Assembly: GCA_910589415.1 (NCBI GenBank)
Contig: OU342638.1
Coordinates: 3,410,001-3,474,000 of the forward strand
Source: Malachius bipustulatus
Taxonomy: Eukaryota; Arthropoda; Insecta; Coleoptera; Melyridae
Direction of reading: 5' to 3'
Length of the DNA stretch: 64,000 nt
Each line of letters starts with the position of its first letter. The stretch's first letter is position 1. Both the position numbers and the translations under genes were made by a program. Below, piece after piece: positions 11,525-23,153 of this stretch. The notes under the pieces are model-generated. The model worked only from the letters and a program-made list of their open reading frames with translations. It was not told where the DNA came from and made no database searches.

Positions 11525-12648
11525 GGGGCCTGTTTCATAAAAATTTACTACAGTATTTACTACTGTATTGGTAGTAAGTTTTCGTAGTAATTACTATGAC
11601 TTGTTTCATAAATTTACCAGAGTAGAGAAATTTTTACTGTAGTAGTCATATATTTACTACTACTTTTTACTAAGGTAAATAAGATTATGTTTCATATAAA
11701 GAAAGGATATAAAATTACTTTAGTAAAAGCCAGAATTATTTTACTCTAGTTGATGGGATCGTAATTAATTAGTTGACACATTTATGTTTTAGGTATAACC
11801 GAAGTCTGCTTACTATTTTCTTATTTAACAAGATACCGTTACTAAATCAATTATAATTATGTCTTCAAGTGAATCAGAAAACAAAGTGATTGAATATAGA
11901 AGGCACAGGAGATTTCGGCAAAGAATAAGTTACCCACGAGTACAATGAGCGGTTTAGGGTACGTTCGCAAGTCTTCAACATAATACTAAAAAATATTCAA
12001 CCACAATTAGAACACCCAACTCGAAGAAATAAATCACTTGCACCAAGACAACAGCTAGAAGTAGCTTTACATTGGTTGGGGACGGGTGTATACAATTTCC
12101 CGAAGAATTTTTCATTGGGAGTATCAAATCATGTACTTCAATTATTAGCACAACTACTGTTCAAAATTTCAAATTATTTCAATCAAGCAATTTTTTTATA
12201 TTTAAAAAATACTATTTTTTTCTTAAATCTTTTACACCCTTTATTTTCTTAACAAAGCATTTCCCAAATATAGTTCATTAAAGCAAACTCATATTATTTT
12301 TCGATTCTCTATCGTTTCTAAGATAAAACCTGAATCACCCTGTAGATAAAATAATACCATTTTTCGTCAATACGTTAAATAGCCGGAAAATGTGGATGAA
12401 ATGGCCGGAATTCCACTAGTTTGTGGAGGCGTTGATGGCACCTTAATTAAGTTGGATGCTCCATTCTCACGTCAGAATACGTCTTTGGTCAAAAGTAAAA
12501 AAACAAAAATACTGTAGTAGAAAAACAGATTGATTCTACTACAGTAAAAATTTATTTATGAAACATGATTATTTACTATGGTAAAAATTTAGAGCTACTA
12601 TAGTACTTAACTGCAGTAAATACTACGAGTTTTATGAAACAGGGCCCA
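11525..12648 (+). mobile_element. HARBI1-type (PIF/Harbinger) DNA transposon relic
   Basis: The ends are inverted: GGGGCCTGTTTCATAAA at the left and the complement of TGGGCCCTGTTTCATAAA at the right, continuing into ACTACAG-rich subterminal repeats on both sides. Between them lie decayed pieces of a HARBI1-like transposase. No clear target duplication was found. Confidence 0.7.
11859..12490 (+). pseudogene. HARBI1-like transposase fragments
   Basis: An ATG at 11859 opens a basic N-terminus ending in an FRQRISYPR-like motif, then two stops follow. In another frame (about 11976-12085) come FNIILKNIQPQLEHPTRRNK and PRQQLEVALHWLGTG, a typical HARBI1 N-terminal motif pair. At about 12105-12180 a GVSNHVLQLL stretch matches the following helix. 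At 12410-12480 IPLVCGGVDGTLIKLDAPF carries the first catalytic Asp (VDGT). The second Asp and the Glu are absent, so the C-terminal half of the DDE domain is deleted. Not functional. Confidence 0.65.
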
Positions 12649-14187
12649 GATCTGATTAATTCAATTTTAGTTTCACAGGTGACGTTAATAAAAAAATCAA
12701 AAATAAAATTTCTTTAAATAAAATAAACAAAAAAAAAATTAATAAAAATCTTTCGAACGGAAAAACAGTAAAGTTCTAGTATTAGTCTCATCGACTTACT
12801 ACTTAGACGTAGCCCTTGGATTGCCCTTTCTGTAGCTCTGACTGCAGCTCTGCTGGGTATCTCCCTGTCAAAGGAACAAAATCACTCACTCGCGTTTACT
12901 TTAAATTCTCGCGCGAACGCCCTGACCGTCCTCTTCGGTCCCCGAAACACCACTAACTCTTTGGTTTCTAAACCCCTTTCCAAATCAGTTACTCTTTTTC
13001 GGGTTTCGAAATGTAATTTCCACTGGAGTGTTGCCACTTTGACTTTTATTTACCGGTCGTCCAGTTACTTGACGTAGGTAAACAAAAGCAAGGTGCATTC
13101 TGACAGGGAAATGACAACCATGCGAGTTGTCCCAGTTTACCAATCGTTCTGCAGTCATCGTTACAATAAAAAATTCAGCTAGCGTCATTAAAATTTTGCC
13201 GCGGTGGTTGTTTCATGGCCTAGTTAAATTGTTTTTGCTTTTCGTTCACGACGCTTAATATTGCTTAAAAATTAAATATGCAGTATTTCGAAATTGTGCA
13301 ATTTCATTGACTTCTGATCAATTAAAATATGTAATTTTAATTATCATTTATTTCCTTTTCAAAACTTAGTAACTATGTCAAAAAAAAAATTACCGTGACT
13401 ATCCTGGCTCTGCCACAACAGAATCTTTCTACAATACCAGCGGGCCAACGTCGAGCTCCCCACTTCATTTCATCGATTTTTACCAGGGTCCCATGCGGCT
13501 CATGGGAGGCAACGCGCGAGATTTGAATATTTCAATTCGCACCAAACAATGTGGTAACGTTGAGAGGAGTCATCTGGGTGTTTTTAGAAACGTGATGTCG
13601 CCTAAAAGCTATAAGGGCCTTAAATTTTAAGCAAAAACAAACCAAACCTGACGAAAGACCTGACTTAGTGGAGGGGAAGTCAGAGTGTCACTCAGCAATG
13701 GTCAGCCATATCAATAGTGCCAATAGTGTAATTTTTTCAAAAATTTACGAAGCTTTTACAACCGGCATTTATGTAAAATTAACCACGTTCTGTTTTATAT
13801 TTTTACAGTGTTAGGTAAATTTACAATTGTGTGATTAATGATAATTCCAGAACACAAATTTCGGCAAATTTTGTAAAATCTACCTCAAATCGGTACACGC
13901 TATAACTGAAATTTGAAAATTTGAAATAATTGGCTACTTTTCGTAATAACCTGCACCCTTTGCCTACCGTTTTCGGTTATATCAGCAGTCGCCACTGACT
14001 TTGTTATTGTCTGTCTATGATTGTTATACTGATTATTGCTTAGACCTAAAAAAAATCAAATTGCTTACATACCATCAGTGACTTCTGGGAATAAGTTCCT
14101 CCTGACTTCATTTTCATTTCTATTATTAGATTGAAGGCTTGCAGAAGTGATGCTTCCATCGTCAACTGGGTTAAATGCAAAAAAAAA
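12649..14187. other. No gene recognised
   Basis: AT-rich DNA with scattered short ORFs and no domain I recognise on either strand. Confidence 0.3.
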
Positions 14188-14796
14188 GGGTAAAGGTGCT
14201 GTATCGCGACGGTTTTACCCCTACACTGACCCCCCTCCACTCTCTCTGCGCGCTCCGAGCCGACAGTTGCCACATAAAATCCGTGTCTCCGTTCTCCTAC
14301 GCTCGCAGCAACCTGCGGCAGTTCATTGTGCACTCCATGCTCCTGCTACCCCACGAGACCGTCATAGTAGCTATTATTTGCTGCATTAAGTCAGGTCTTT
14401 GGTCAGGGTAGGGTTTTTTTCCTTCAAATGTCCGTAAAATGAAAAAAAAACCTACCCTGACCAAATACCCGACTTACCGAGCGTTATCGTCTCAGTAATA
14501 ATTAATTGTAATGAGAATGCCGGCCGGGCTTAGTAGTAATATTGGTGTATTGGAAACAGGAACCGGTAGCTACTATTACGGTCTCGTATTATAGTAGCTT
14601 GTAATGTAATGCGAGCGTTCTAACAGCCCTGCTGGTAAGGTAGCGGAAGCGGACGAGAACGCGCAGGATTGTCTGCAGAACGTAGGAGAAGGGCTTGCAT
14701 ATGGCAACGCTGAGAACGTGTCGTAGCGTAGCAAGCAGAGACAGTGGAGGGGGGCCAGCGTAGGGGTAAAACCGTCGCGATCGAGCACCTTTACCA
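14188..14796. mobile_element. MITE with about 58-bp inverted ends and a central hairpin
   Basis: 14189-14247 and 14738-14795 are inverted copies sharing GGTAAAGGTGCT, TCGCGACGGTTTTACCCC and CCCCCCTCCACT. The centre (about 14392-14478) is a second, tighter hairpin with arms of about 33 bp built on TTGGTCAGGGTAGG. ORFs across it are artefacts of GC-rich ends. Confidence 0.75.
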
Positions 14797-15586
14797 AAAA
14801 AGGTTGTTATCCCAATATCAAACTCAAGTACAGGTACTTATGCTAATGCAGACAGAATAATAAATCAATTTATTTGTTATAACAAATTGATAGCAGCTCA
14901 AAAATAAATTATAGGTGCTTACCTATTGCACTATTTTTCAATGGAAAAGCTATCCGGCAAAGTCGGACAACCGGAAAGTTATTTCCAATACTGAGGTGCT
15001 CCTTGTCCATGTTAACTACTTAGTAAGGTTTAGGTAGTAGGTAGTACCTATATCAATCATTTTATGGCACAGCACACTTTCATTTTCAATTTAGACGCAC
15101 TTTCATGACTCGTCATTATCGGATAACAAAAAAATACGTTACGTACGACGCCACATGCACACGCCACGTGCATGATCGTTCGTCTTTCCTACATTCCTAC
15201 TTAACCTAAAGTTATTCATAGCCTCCTATCTCCTCTTGCTTTATTGGTTGTTGACGTTGACAGTCAAGCAGATAATGTATGAAATAAAAACATATTACGG
15301 GTTTTAGGATCTACGAAGCTGTAGACTTTAGTATTGGATATAATTTTTAACTCGATATTTAACATGGCACTGAGAAAAACGTCTTGGTGGACACATGAAA
15401 GGGAGTATGATCTTAGGACTCCTATAGGACCCGCCATACTGATCCTTAAAAATAACATAAAGATGTAATAAAACCTACCTGACAAACTTCCAGGTATATG
15501 AAAATTATGAGCTCCGCGTATATTTTCTGCAGTCATAACTGTCTGCTGATGAGGCTGGGTGCATTTTTTGTCCAGAAAACCCCGCA
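14797..15586. other. No gene recognised
   Basis: AT-rich sequence between the MITE and the env-only provirus. No domain or repeat structure I can support. Confidence 0.25.
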
Positions 15587-15807
15587 AGTTACGTTTGGCA
15601 GGGTTGAAATTCGATTTTTAAAAAGAAATTATATTGAAACTAGAAATAACTTATTCAACCCTTTATTACCGAAACGGACTAATATGTATGTATATTTAGT
15701 TTCGACTGTTTCGGAGAGTTACAATATACTCGACCGACGCGAACGAATACAAAACAAATAGTGTCGTTCTGTTTTCCAAACCGGGAACGTTCCTTTATTC
15801 AGCGTTA
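15587..15807 (-). repeat. LTR (3' LTR of the env-only provirus)
   Basis: Shares AGTTACGTTTGGCAGGGTTG at its left end and TTATTCAGCGTTAG at its right end with 18078-18308. It lacks about 10 bases present in the other copy. Confidence 0.8.
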
Positions 15808-16044
15808 GCTATATTTTATTAATTGGTTGGCAAAGTTAGCCTCATAACTCCTCCGTCCCTAAGAGGAAACTTTGGGGTGAACAAAGTTGACATTCGAACA
15901 CATGGCTACATAGGTATATGTTTTTCTAAAAAATTCTTACAGAAAATTAAAATTAACTGGGTTAGAGATTACAGGTTACCCCCCCCCCCAAAAGCACTAA
16001 AAATAAAAATAAAAGACAAGAAAACTTAAAATAAACAAAAGTAT

Positions 16045-17860
16045 TTATGAGCTACGTTTACCAGGGGTTGGAAATGCTTGTGACTTTTCGACATCATTAA
16101 CAACCTCCTTGTTGTCCTTGTTACTAATAGTCTTATACTTAGTTAAAATTAAAGTCCTATAGCGTATTATGATGGCTATTATTATTATCAGGCTAATTAG
16201 GAATACAATGGGTACATTGGAATGTGACCACAAGGTGTCGCTAGAAAGTATTGATAGGGGTGCACTTTTCTCTTGGTCTAAGGTTAGTTTTGCCAGTTGA
16301 TCTAGACTGAATGATTTGAGATTTAACTGGATTGGTTTTACATTTGACATATTTTGGGTAATAGAAGGTAAATAAACGGACTCTTCTATAACCGTTCCTT
16401 CTAACTCTATGTATTCAAATTGTTTGGTTATAAATTTACAAGAGTAAGGAACGTTTACCAGATAAGTTCCTTTGAGTCTGTGAACTACTTCACTTCCGCA
16501 CTTTGCATGCACTAGCACTTCACCTGGAGCAAATATTAAGTATTTCTGGTCAATAACCGTCTCAACCAGGATGTCGTTGACATCGACCTTGACGTGTAGA
16601 CAAGGAGGATTTTCCTTAACTCGGAGTAAGCTCTGGATACAGGTGTCTAGTTGGTAGTTTCTTTTGATGTCGGAGGTTCTGCAGAAGTATTCTTGTTGGA
16701 TTCCCAAACATTTAGTTGTGAGGTAGTAGATGTTTTCGTCATTCATCGCCACATAAGGGGTTGGAGGAATAATGGTAGTATATTCCATAGTGGGAATAGA
16801 ATATAAGTGGTACAGAAATCGTTCCAGTAAAGAGGTATGAGTAATAATGTTTTGGATCGTGATGTTTTGACAACTCAAGTCGCATACTATTAATAGCTTG
16901 TTTATCTATTATTGACAAATGAAGGGTGCTAAGGGTTGCGAAGATTATTGCGGTTAAAATTTGTTCCACAACATGTGTGAGATCCGATAAACTAATTTTG
17001 AATGTTACTATCATGTTTACATATTGTTGATCTTCGTTTCTTATCATTCTTATGACTTCCTCTATTCTTTTAAAGTTGGCTGACATGTTTCTAACCGTGT
17101 CTTCATAGTGTTTAATCAAATGCTGATTCAGAGATAGTTGTTTATTGAAATGTTTAATTATGTTTTTCTGATTGAGTTTTAAATCCATAATGGCTTTATC
17201 ATATCTCTCACCATCTGGAGCGTCTAGGTTTGCCGATATAAATTTAAATACTGAACCAAGAGCGTTTATAATACCTCTTTTAGATCTATAAGTTTTCTTA
17301 AGAATATCAGGGTGTAAGGTGTTAACCAGCGACTTCAGTCTTTTGCATTTATTTTGTACGTATTCTAACAGCTGGTATTATAAAGGCTCACTAAGTTAAC
17401 GGGCAGATTTCTGTGGCCATTTCTGGAGAAGGTATGGAGTCTAAGTGGTATTTTTTTAAATTTCTCTATTCTTGATATGAAAGTAATGACAAAAATGTTA
17501 ATAACAGTCATTTGACGTCGATATTAGCTTCAAAAACAAGCACAGAAATCTGCCCGTTAGCCTAATGAGCCTTTATAATATCGGCTGTTAGTCAATCTTT
17601 TGAGAAAAGGATAATTTTCCTTTGGTCTTTTGATAGAAATCGTCTATAAAATTTTCTAGCTGGATAATTTTTAAACCTAGTTCTCCAATTGGGTAATTAT
17701 GCAGGAATGTGTGATGCGATTTCTGAACTCGTGTTTGGCCTAATTTGAAGGGTAATATTCCGGGATTATTTTCTATCCATTTGGGACCCACTTGGGCTTG
17801 CCAGGAAGGGGGGGGGGGCTTGGAGAAGCAAAGTTTTCGAAGTTTTCCTTCTCGTATCTC
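16045..17860 (-). pseudogene. env: Errantivirus-type env (baculovirus F-protein-like), interrupted
   Basis: Membrane fusion glycoprotein relic. From the minus strand: the remaining N-terminal surface part (17791-17592, with an ENNPGILPFK-like motif), then a basic cleavage site RSKR and hydrophobic fusion peptide (about 17290-17235), a heptad-rich region (17188-16900), and after a frameshift near 16870 the ectodomain with a cysteine-rich region and a single membrane anchor (about 16225-16145) followed by a short basic tail. A 227-bp MITE (17365-17591) splits the surface part. No signal peptide is seen; upstream the frame runs into an 11-C run (17808-17818 on the plus strand). With the MITE, the frameshift and no signal peptide it is not functional. 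The family assignment rests on domain order and cleavage-site context. Confidence 0.75.
17365..17591. mobile_element. 227-bp MITE inserted in env
   Basis: The two ends are about 50-bp inverted repeats (CTAACAGC, then TATTATAAAGGCTCA, then AACGGGCAGATTTCTGTG). Env-type coding continues on both sides, so this inserted after env was in place. The target duplication is not clear. Confidence 0.8.
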
Positions 17861-18061
17861 AAGCTAATTCTTCTGGTTGCTGGTAGCTGCGGGGAGACCT
17901 CGTCCGTTGCGGGGTTGCTCCTTCTGTCTCTCTGGGAAGTTGGTTCGATTGATTCTCGTAATCCTTTATGGTTTGGAACTTCACTGAACTTCGCACTGAA
18001 CTTAAAACCAATTTTGGTAAATCGATCGGGTAAATCAATCGATAAGTTATCGAAAATCGAT

Positions 18062-18078
18062 CCGTGGTGACTGCGCCA
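18062..18078 (-). other. Primer-binding site, tRNA-Ser type
   Basis: On the minus strand TGGCGCAGTCA overlaps the last T of the 5' LTR. The first 11 bases fit the tRNA-Ser 3' end used by several errantiviruses; the match then breaks down. Confidence 0.55.
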
Positions 18079-18308
18079 GTTACGTTTGGCAGGGTTGAAA
18101 TTCGATTTTTAAAAAGAAATTATATTGAAATTCAAATCACTTATTCAACCCTTTATTACCAAAACGGACTAATATGTATGTATATTTAGTTTCGACTGTT
18201 TCGGAGAGTTACAATATACTCGACCGACGCGAACGAATACAAAACAAATAGTGTCGCTTCAACTCTGTTCTGTTCCAAACTGGGAACGTTCCTGCTTATT
18301 CAGCGTTA
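18078..18308 (-). repeat. LTR (5' LTR of the env-only provirus)
   Basis: Right-hand copy of the LTR pair (see 15587-15807). Confidence 0.8.
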
Positions 18309-18309
18309 G

Positions 18310-18933
18310 ATAACACCACTCGCCGTATCAGAACGAGCGCGGATCGAGCGCCCACTTGAAAATTTGTCGTTAGAGGAGTCAGATTCGCTGACCTCAAAAT
18401 TTTTCCTTCATTGGTGCTTTATCAGTTTTCACATTGTTTTTCGTTCGAGGGGGTTCATCGGCGCCAGACACATCGCCTAGGCCTAGGACAGGAAGCCCAC
18501 TCTTCAGATAGAGAAGGTAGGTGGAAAGTTTTCAGCAATTTTCGTACATACAGTCCATTAATTTATTTTTGAAAATAAGTACAGTGTTTGGGGCTGTACT
18601 TAACAGAATGCTTTCCAATTTTTAAAAATTTCACTCAAATTCTTTTAATTTTTTATTACTGTTAAATTGTTTGACTCTATCGGTGTATGTTCTTTCCCAG
18701 TGTTTCAGGACTTCTTCAAGAGGTTCTGTGTTGTAGTTTAACCGAATTTTGAACGAATTATATTCTTCTCGATCATGTTCAAAGTCTGATTTTTTTTAAG
18801 CTGTTGAACTGTCTCTTGGAATGAAAGTATTCATTATAAACGCAGGTGTTTTAACTTACCTGTTGATTTATTTTCATCGGAATCCTTTTTTCTTAATAAG
18901 ACCTGCTTCTTTCAATAGGGCCAATTTATTTTT
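18310..18933. other. No firm feature
   Basis: Non-coding or too decayed to call. A 46-codon open stretch on the minus strand (about 18792-18655) reads like protein but is too short to support alone. Confidence 0.25.
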
Positions 18934-20899
18934 TTATTTGTCAGGCAATGGAAGTGGAAGAATGGCTTGCACCATTTCCATTGTAATGTAAGATGTGGTT
19001 GTCTCAATAATAAAGAAGTCACAACAGTTTTCGTTTAATGACCTTAGTCCTACAATAGCGATTTCACCATCAAGATCATCTTTTTGTTGCACCACACAAA
19101 CGTATTTATATTCGGTGCTTCTTTTCCCCACTCCTGTGTATTTCACTAAAATAAAAGTGTCAGCCTGTAGGTCATCCCATTCCGGCTCTTTATAAATTAC
19201 AGCTTGCAGTTCTTTATTGAGAGTCTTTGTATTAGTAAATTTCGAAAGTGCAACGTTATCATCATCTGACTCTTCTTTTTCAGATTTCTTTTTTTCATTT
19301 TTACTTTCGGTGTCGGATGACAAAAACTTGAATGGTTTCTTCACTTTCTTCGTTTTTTGATTTTCATGGTTTTTGTTGTCAGGATGCTTAACCTTTGTTA
19401 CTTTAACTTTTTTTCTTTCTTCAGCCTCTTCAAGTTTTTTTTTTGAACTTCTGGGGCTGTTAATACTTCCCCATAAGTAGACTGTTTAAGTCTGGGAACT
19501 ACTTTTTTAGGAGTAATTTCATCCTGGACATCTGACGTAGTACTACTACAAGCATCCTGCAGCTTCTGACTAAATATGCGGAGTATCTTGTTTGGCGAAT
19601 ATTGTTGTCGAGGAACAAAATGGTGTTGGGGGAATAGATTGTAAAGTTTCCCTCGGGGATTGAATACATGTATTTTGTACTTTGGCAACATTAGGTAGAT
19701 TCCTACTATGCTCCGTCGATTCCAGAGTACATTATACTTCTACAGATAAAGATGTAGTCCTACTCTTCTTGTACTTTTCCAATTTCAAGGGATCAAAATA
19801 TTCTTCGGAAAACATAGAAGAATTAACCGGAAATATACCTGTAGTTTCAAAGTCGGATATAATATTTGCGGATGTGAAACCTTCTTTCCAGACTTGACTC
19901 AATAACTCTACAAATTTTTGTTTGCTTAGCCGTCCTGACGCTTTGCTCATTTCCATCTTGCCATGGGCTACTAATATTCTATCCTATTTTTATTTAACGG
20001 GCCCAAATACGCATTTATCCAACGGTTGTATTCGGTCCGTCAAATGACTGGGAAATCTAAGGAGTGTTATTTTGTGTTCGAGAGCAGAGTTTATTATTCG
20101 AACACTGACATGACTGCAGTGACCATCAAATGTTAAAATAGCTTGTTGCTCTGGTAAGTTATGTTTAATTCTGAGACCTTTTACATGGGAAACAAAGGAT
20201 GGAACAAACCAATGATAAAAATGTGGTTCCTCCATCCATCCATTTTTTGATGCACCATACAAAGTTCCTGGGAAAGCTTTCTCTGATGTCCAACGTGCCT
20301 GCACTACACCACCTTTAAATAAAATAAATGAGGGCTGATAGGTGCCATCAGCTGCAATGCAAGCTAGTACTGTGGTCGATTCTCTACCCGAACCTCCCGA
20401 TACTCGGGATAATGTTTTACCTTTCTCGCCAATTGCTCTCCCTCTAGAGGGGTCGCTATTAAATCCAGATTCATCAGCATTGAATATAAAACAGGCTTTA
20501 TTTGGGTCATCTAGTGAGGTATCAGTAATCACACCCTGGAGTTTTTCATAGAAGTCGTAGACCACATATGGGTCTCTAGCGTCCTTTCGAATTTTCTGTA
20601 AATGTTCTGGTTTCTTAAACGCCAATTTAGGATGCCTTTTCTATAATTGCTATTTTTCAATTTTCTATAGTTGCTTCCACATCTAAAGGCAACGCAGGAT
20701 GACGGCCTGCTCTTAGAGTAGTCATAGGATTTTTCCTTCTTTTGATTCTATGATAAATAACAGCAATAGGTACATTATATGACTGTTGTGCCTGCCTAAA
20801 CGTTTTGTTTCTATTCTGTACATCATTTACCGCATTAATTAGATCTTCTTCAGAATATCTTTGAATATCTGGTCGTTTCTTTTTATAATTTCTCACCAT
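18934..20899 (-). pseudogene. pogo-like transposase with Psq helix-turn-helix and DDE_1 domain
   Basis: The likely start is the ATG at 20899 (MVRNYKKKRPDIQRY), giving an N-terminal Psq-type helix-turn-helix. The second, CENP-B-type DNA-binding domain is largely missing between about 20660 and 20625 (expected about 60-70 residues). The catalytic domain (20625-19990) keeps three acidic motifs: NADESGFN, LTFDGHCSH and QPLDKCVFGP, i.e. the DDD triad of pogo relatives. Two in-frame stops (TAA and TAG, about 19976-19985) follow, then the conserved C-terminal helix continues in the same frame to 19732. Further fragments in shifted frames (19691-19398, 19344-18934) form a Lys/Glu-rich linker and a C-terminal domain (DDLQADTFILVKYTG) seen in related insect elements. 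Dead copy. Confidence 0.8.
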
Positions 20900-20938
20900 C
20901 GTGACTGCAAAGAAACAATCATTGAATAATCTATGTTT

Positions 20939-21030
20939 GGGGTAATTGTAAACAGTGTTTACAATTTCCCCAAAACCCTGTTTACAATTACCCCTTGTTT
21001 CGATTTTTTCGGGGTACCTAATTGTAAACA
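20939..21030. promoter_or_regulatory. Cluster of GGGGTAATTGTAAACA motifs (possible transposase sites)
   Basis: Just upstream of the transposase ATG, four copies of GGGGTAATTGTAAAC or its complement occur. The first two form a nearly perfect palindrome of about 37 bp (20939-20975). A related copy lies in the terminal repeat (about 21749-21765). A role in transposase binding is inference. Confidence 0.5.
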
Positions 21031-21081
21031 CGTCTCTATTAACTCAGTCGTGAAATATAACCTGAAACTTTAATATGGTAC

Positions 21082-21474
21082 GATTAAGTTTAAAAAGTCA
21101 TATATGACGTCATACTAAACGTCCGAATTAAGATTTTTCATTTCACTAGAAAATATCAAACAGTTAAATGTCAAGGTGTGAACGAAGGTAAATAATAATT
21201 ATTGAAGGAATCATTCAAACAATGAATTGAACGGTTGTCAGTTTGACAGCCACTGACAACTACATAAAATTTATTCACGTAATGCATTCTATCCTCTGTG
21301 TTGTGCATTTAATTCTCATTCAAAGCCAATGTTGACGTGTTGTATTTATGGGGGATGGAGTATTTAGACAAACTTGACGGTTTCTATGAGAACACGTAAA
21401 TGAAACAAAATAAATCGATCTATTAGAAGGATGTGTATTGTTAATCGATACATATGACTTTTTAAACTTTATCA
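21082..21474. mobile_element. 0.4-kb MITE, copy 1
   Basis: Ends are inverted AAGTTTAAAAAGTCATAT. A second copy with the same ends and an internal sequence similar throughout lies at 49841-50230. No coding capacity. Confidence 0.8.
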
Positions 21475-21807
21475 GAGTATATGTTCAAAGCACCTCATAA
21501 AACAATAAAGAACTACCACATAAATGAAATATCTTACCTTAGTCACACTTTGAATTTTTATCTCAATACCGTATTAGAATAAACACGTTACACAACTTTT
21601 CTAGCACTGTTTCCAAGAAATTATTTTATATTCTTAGCAAACGATACAAACACAATTTGTAAGCCAGCCATAACTAACGAAGACTGCATGCGTCGCGTGT
21701 GGCGCTGAACGCTCTTGTTACCCGCCAAATTCAAAAGTTATAGAATCTGTTTACAATTGCCCCTCTTCACTATTACCCCAACTAACCCTACCAATGTATT
21801 GTCTCGT

Positions 21808-22131
21808 TTATAAATTTTTATTAAAGCCACTCCAACACAAAGTGACTCCAAAATACTTTGGAGATTGATATCTAATATCCGAAACAGCACATTCTAAAGG
21901 CCTTTTGAGAATAGTATTCTGCTTGTTTTCTGTCAGAATTTGAACATGATGGATTGCTGCATTCCCCTCTGTACCACTTTCTGGTGCTTCACTTGGTTCT
22001 GAACCTTCCGTGTATAAAGTATAACCATAGGTACAAGGTGTATTAATAGGGGTGCTACTAGAAGAAAATTGGTCTTCGCTACACTTCAAAGGTGTGGACG
22101 TAGAAGGTAAAATAAGTACAGAAGTAACCAT
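21808..22131 (-). CDS. Hypothetical 107-aa ORF
   Basis: ATG at 22131, uninterrupted to TAA. The product is Ser/Thr/Glu-rich with no recognised domain, signal peptide or membrane segment. It lies just outside the pogo end. Upstream at about 22265-22180 a short open stretch after a TTTTTGTAG acceptor-like site could be a preceding exon. It may be a gene fragment or chance. Confidence 0.25.
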   Translation of the reverse strand: MVTSVLILPSTSTPLKCSEDQFSSSSTPINTPCTYGYTLYTEGSEPSEAPESGTEGNAAIHHVQILTENKQNTILKRPLECAVSDIRYQSPKYFGVTLCWSGFNKNL

Positions 22132-23153
22132 GGTTATTTAGTTCATTTTTTACACATTTTTTCTTCAGTTGCGATTTGCCCCGATAGAGGGGAAGAGGGA
22201 ATACAATTCACTGACATCGTTTTCTTTTGATAGATCTAATAATACTTCTAGTGTAATATTGTTTATCTACAAAAAAAAAAAAGATAAATTGATAAGATAT
22301 ACTTAATTAAGTATGTAGGTATATAATACATATACCGGGTGTTGCATCGGCAGATAGGAAATCCCATGAAAATTTTAATACTCGTGTAGTGTATCACACC
22401 TAAATCCTGAATCCTGGTTGCCGGTAGCGAATCTGTGATGTATCCTGGTTGACGACACCAAATCTGTGATGTAACCTACCTAACCTCTTAAAATGGAGGT
22501 TCTGCGTCATGCGCATCAAATTCTGCAATGTGGCTCCCAGAATGAATGATTTTGAAATAGAAGAACCTCTTTGACGTTTGAAATGTGAACCTGTCTGTCA
22601 TGATTGACTGTTTGGATTCCCGCTCTGAATGCTTGATTTGAATTTGAGGTTATCCCGCCCTGATTTTAAATAAAATGGCCAACATTACTTTCCGTTTGTG
22701 ATTGTGATTTTACCTGTGTTAGTGGTTTTACCTAGGCTCGTGATTTTAACTGGGCTCGTGATCGTCTGTTTTCATCTTGTGTGGACCTTTTGTTGTGTTC
22801 GTAGTAACCTCACTTTGTTCGTTAGTAGCAAAACGCTACGAAAATACTTTGAGCCATTCTTTTTTGAGAGATAGGAGATTTAATTTAAAACACAGAGTTT
22901 CCCTCTTAAAAATGAACAAATTGGTTTATTGACTTGAATTATTTGACTATTATTGAATCTCTACACCCCACACGACTTATCCCGCCCGCAAGAGAGTTCC
23001 GCCTACGCAAGTTTACAGTCAGAGTAAAAAAAGAACCCCGTGAAATAAAAAAAACCGCTGACTGTGCAAAATGAAAAACATACAACGAAGCGACGACATG
23101 TTAGAATCAAGCATTTGCTTGGGAGTTGAGGGGTGAGAACTAAATCTCTTATA

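Larger units (their letters stand above)
15587..18309 (-). mobile_element. Env-only errantivirus-like mini-provirus
   Basis: Two direct repeats of about 221 and 231 bp (15587-15807, 18078-18308) flank a 2.3-kb interior read on the minus strand. Just inside the right (5') LTR the minus strand reads TGGCGCAGTCA, as in the tRNA-Ser primer site of 17.6/297-type errantiviruses. Between this leader and the left LTR there is only an env gene; gag and pol are absent. No target duplication was found. The LTRs differ by a small insertion and several substitutions, so this is not a very recent insertion. Confidence 0.75.
18934..21796 (-). mobile_element. pogo/jerky-like DNA transposon (Tc1/mariner superfamily), degraded
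   Basis: Holds a pogo-type transposase read on the minus strand. At the 5' side (21744-21796) the minus strand carries GTTAGTTGGGGTAATAGTGA and a GGGGCAATTGTAAACAG motif that look like the terminal inverted repeat. The matching 3' end was not found. A 0.4-kb MITE (21082-21474) lies between this end and the gene. Confidence 0.65.

Noticed and set aside
15538..15560. CTGATGAGG resembling a hammerhead core
   Set aside because: No GAAA core, no stem II and no pairing for stems I or III nearby.
16739..17188. Separate 149-codon gene next to the 277-codon ORF at 16045-16878
   Set aside because: The two overlap in different frames and together make one env with a frameshift; the overlapping end of the first is out-of-frame noise.
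18655..18792. 46-codon minus-strand stretch that reads like protein
   Set aside because: Too short, with no flanking splice evidence that agrees in frame; could be chance or a decayed end of the pogo element.
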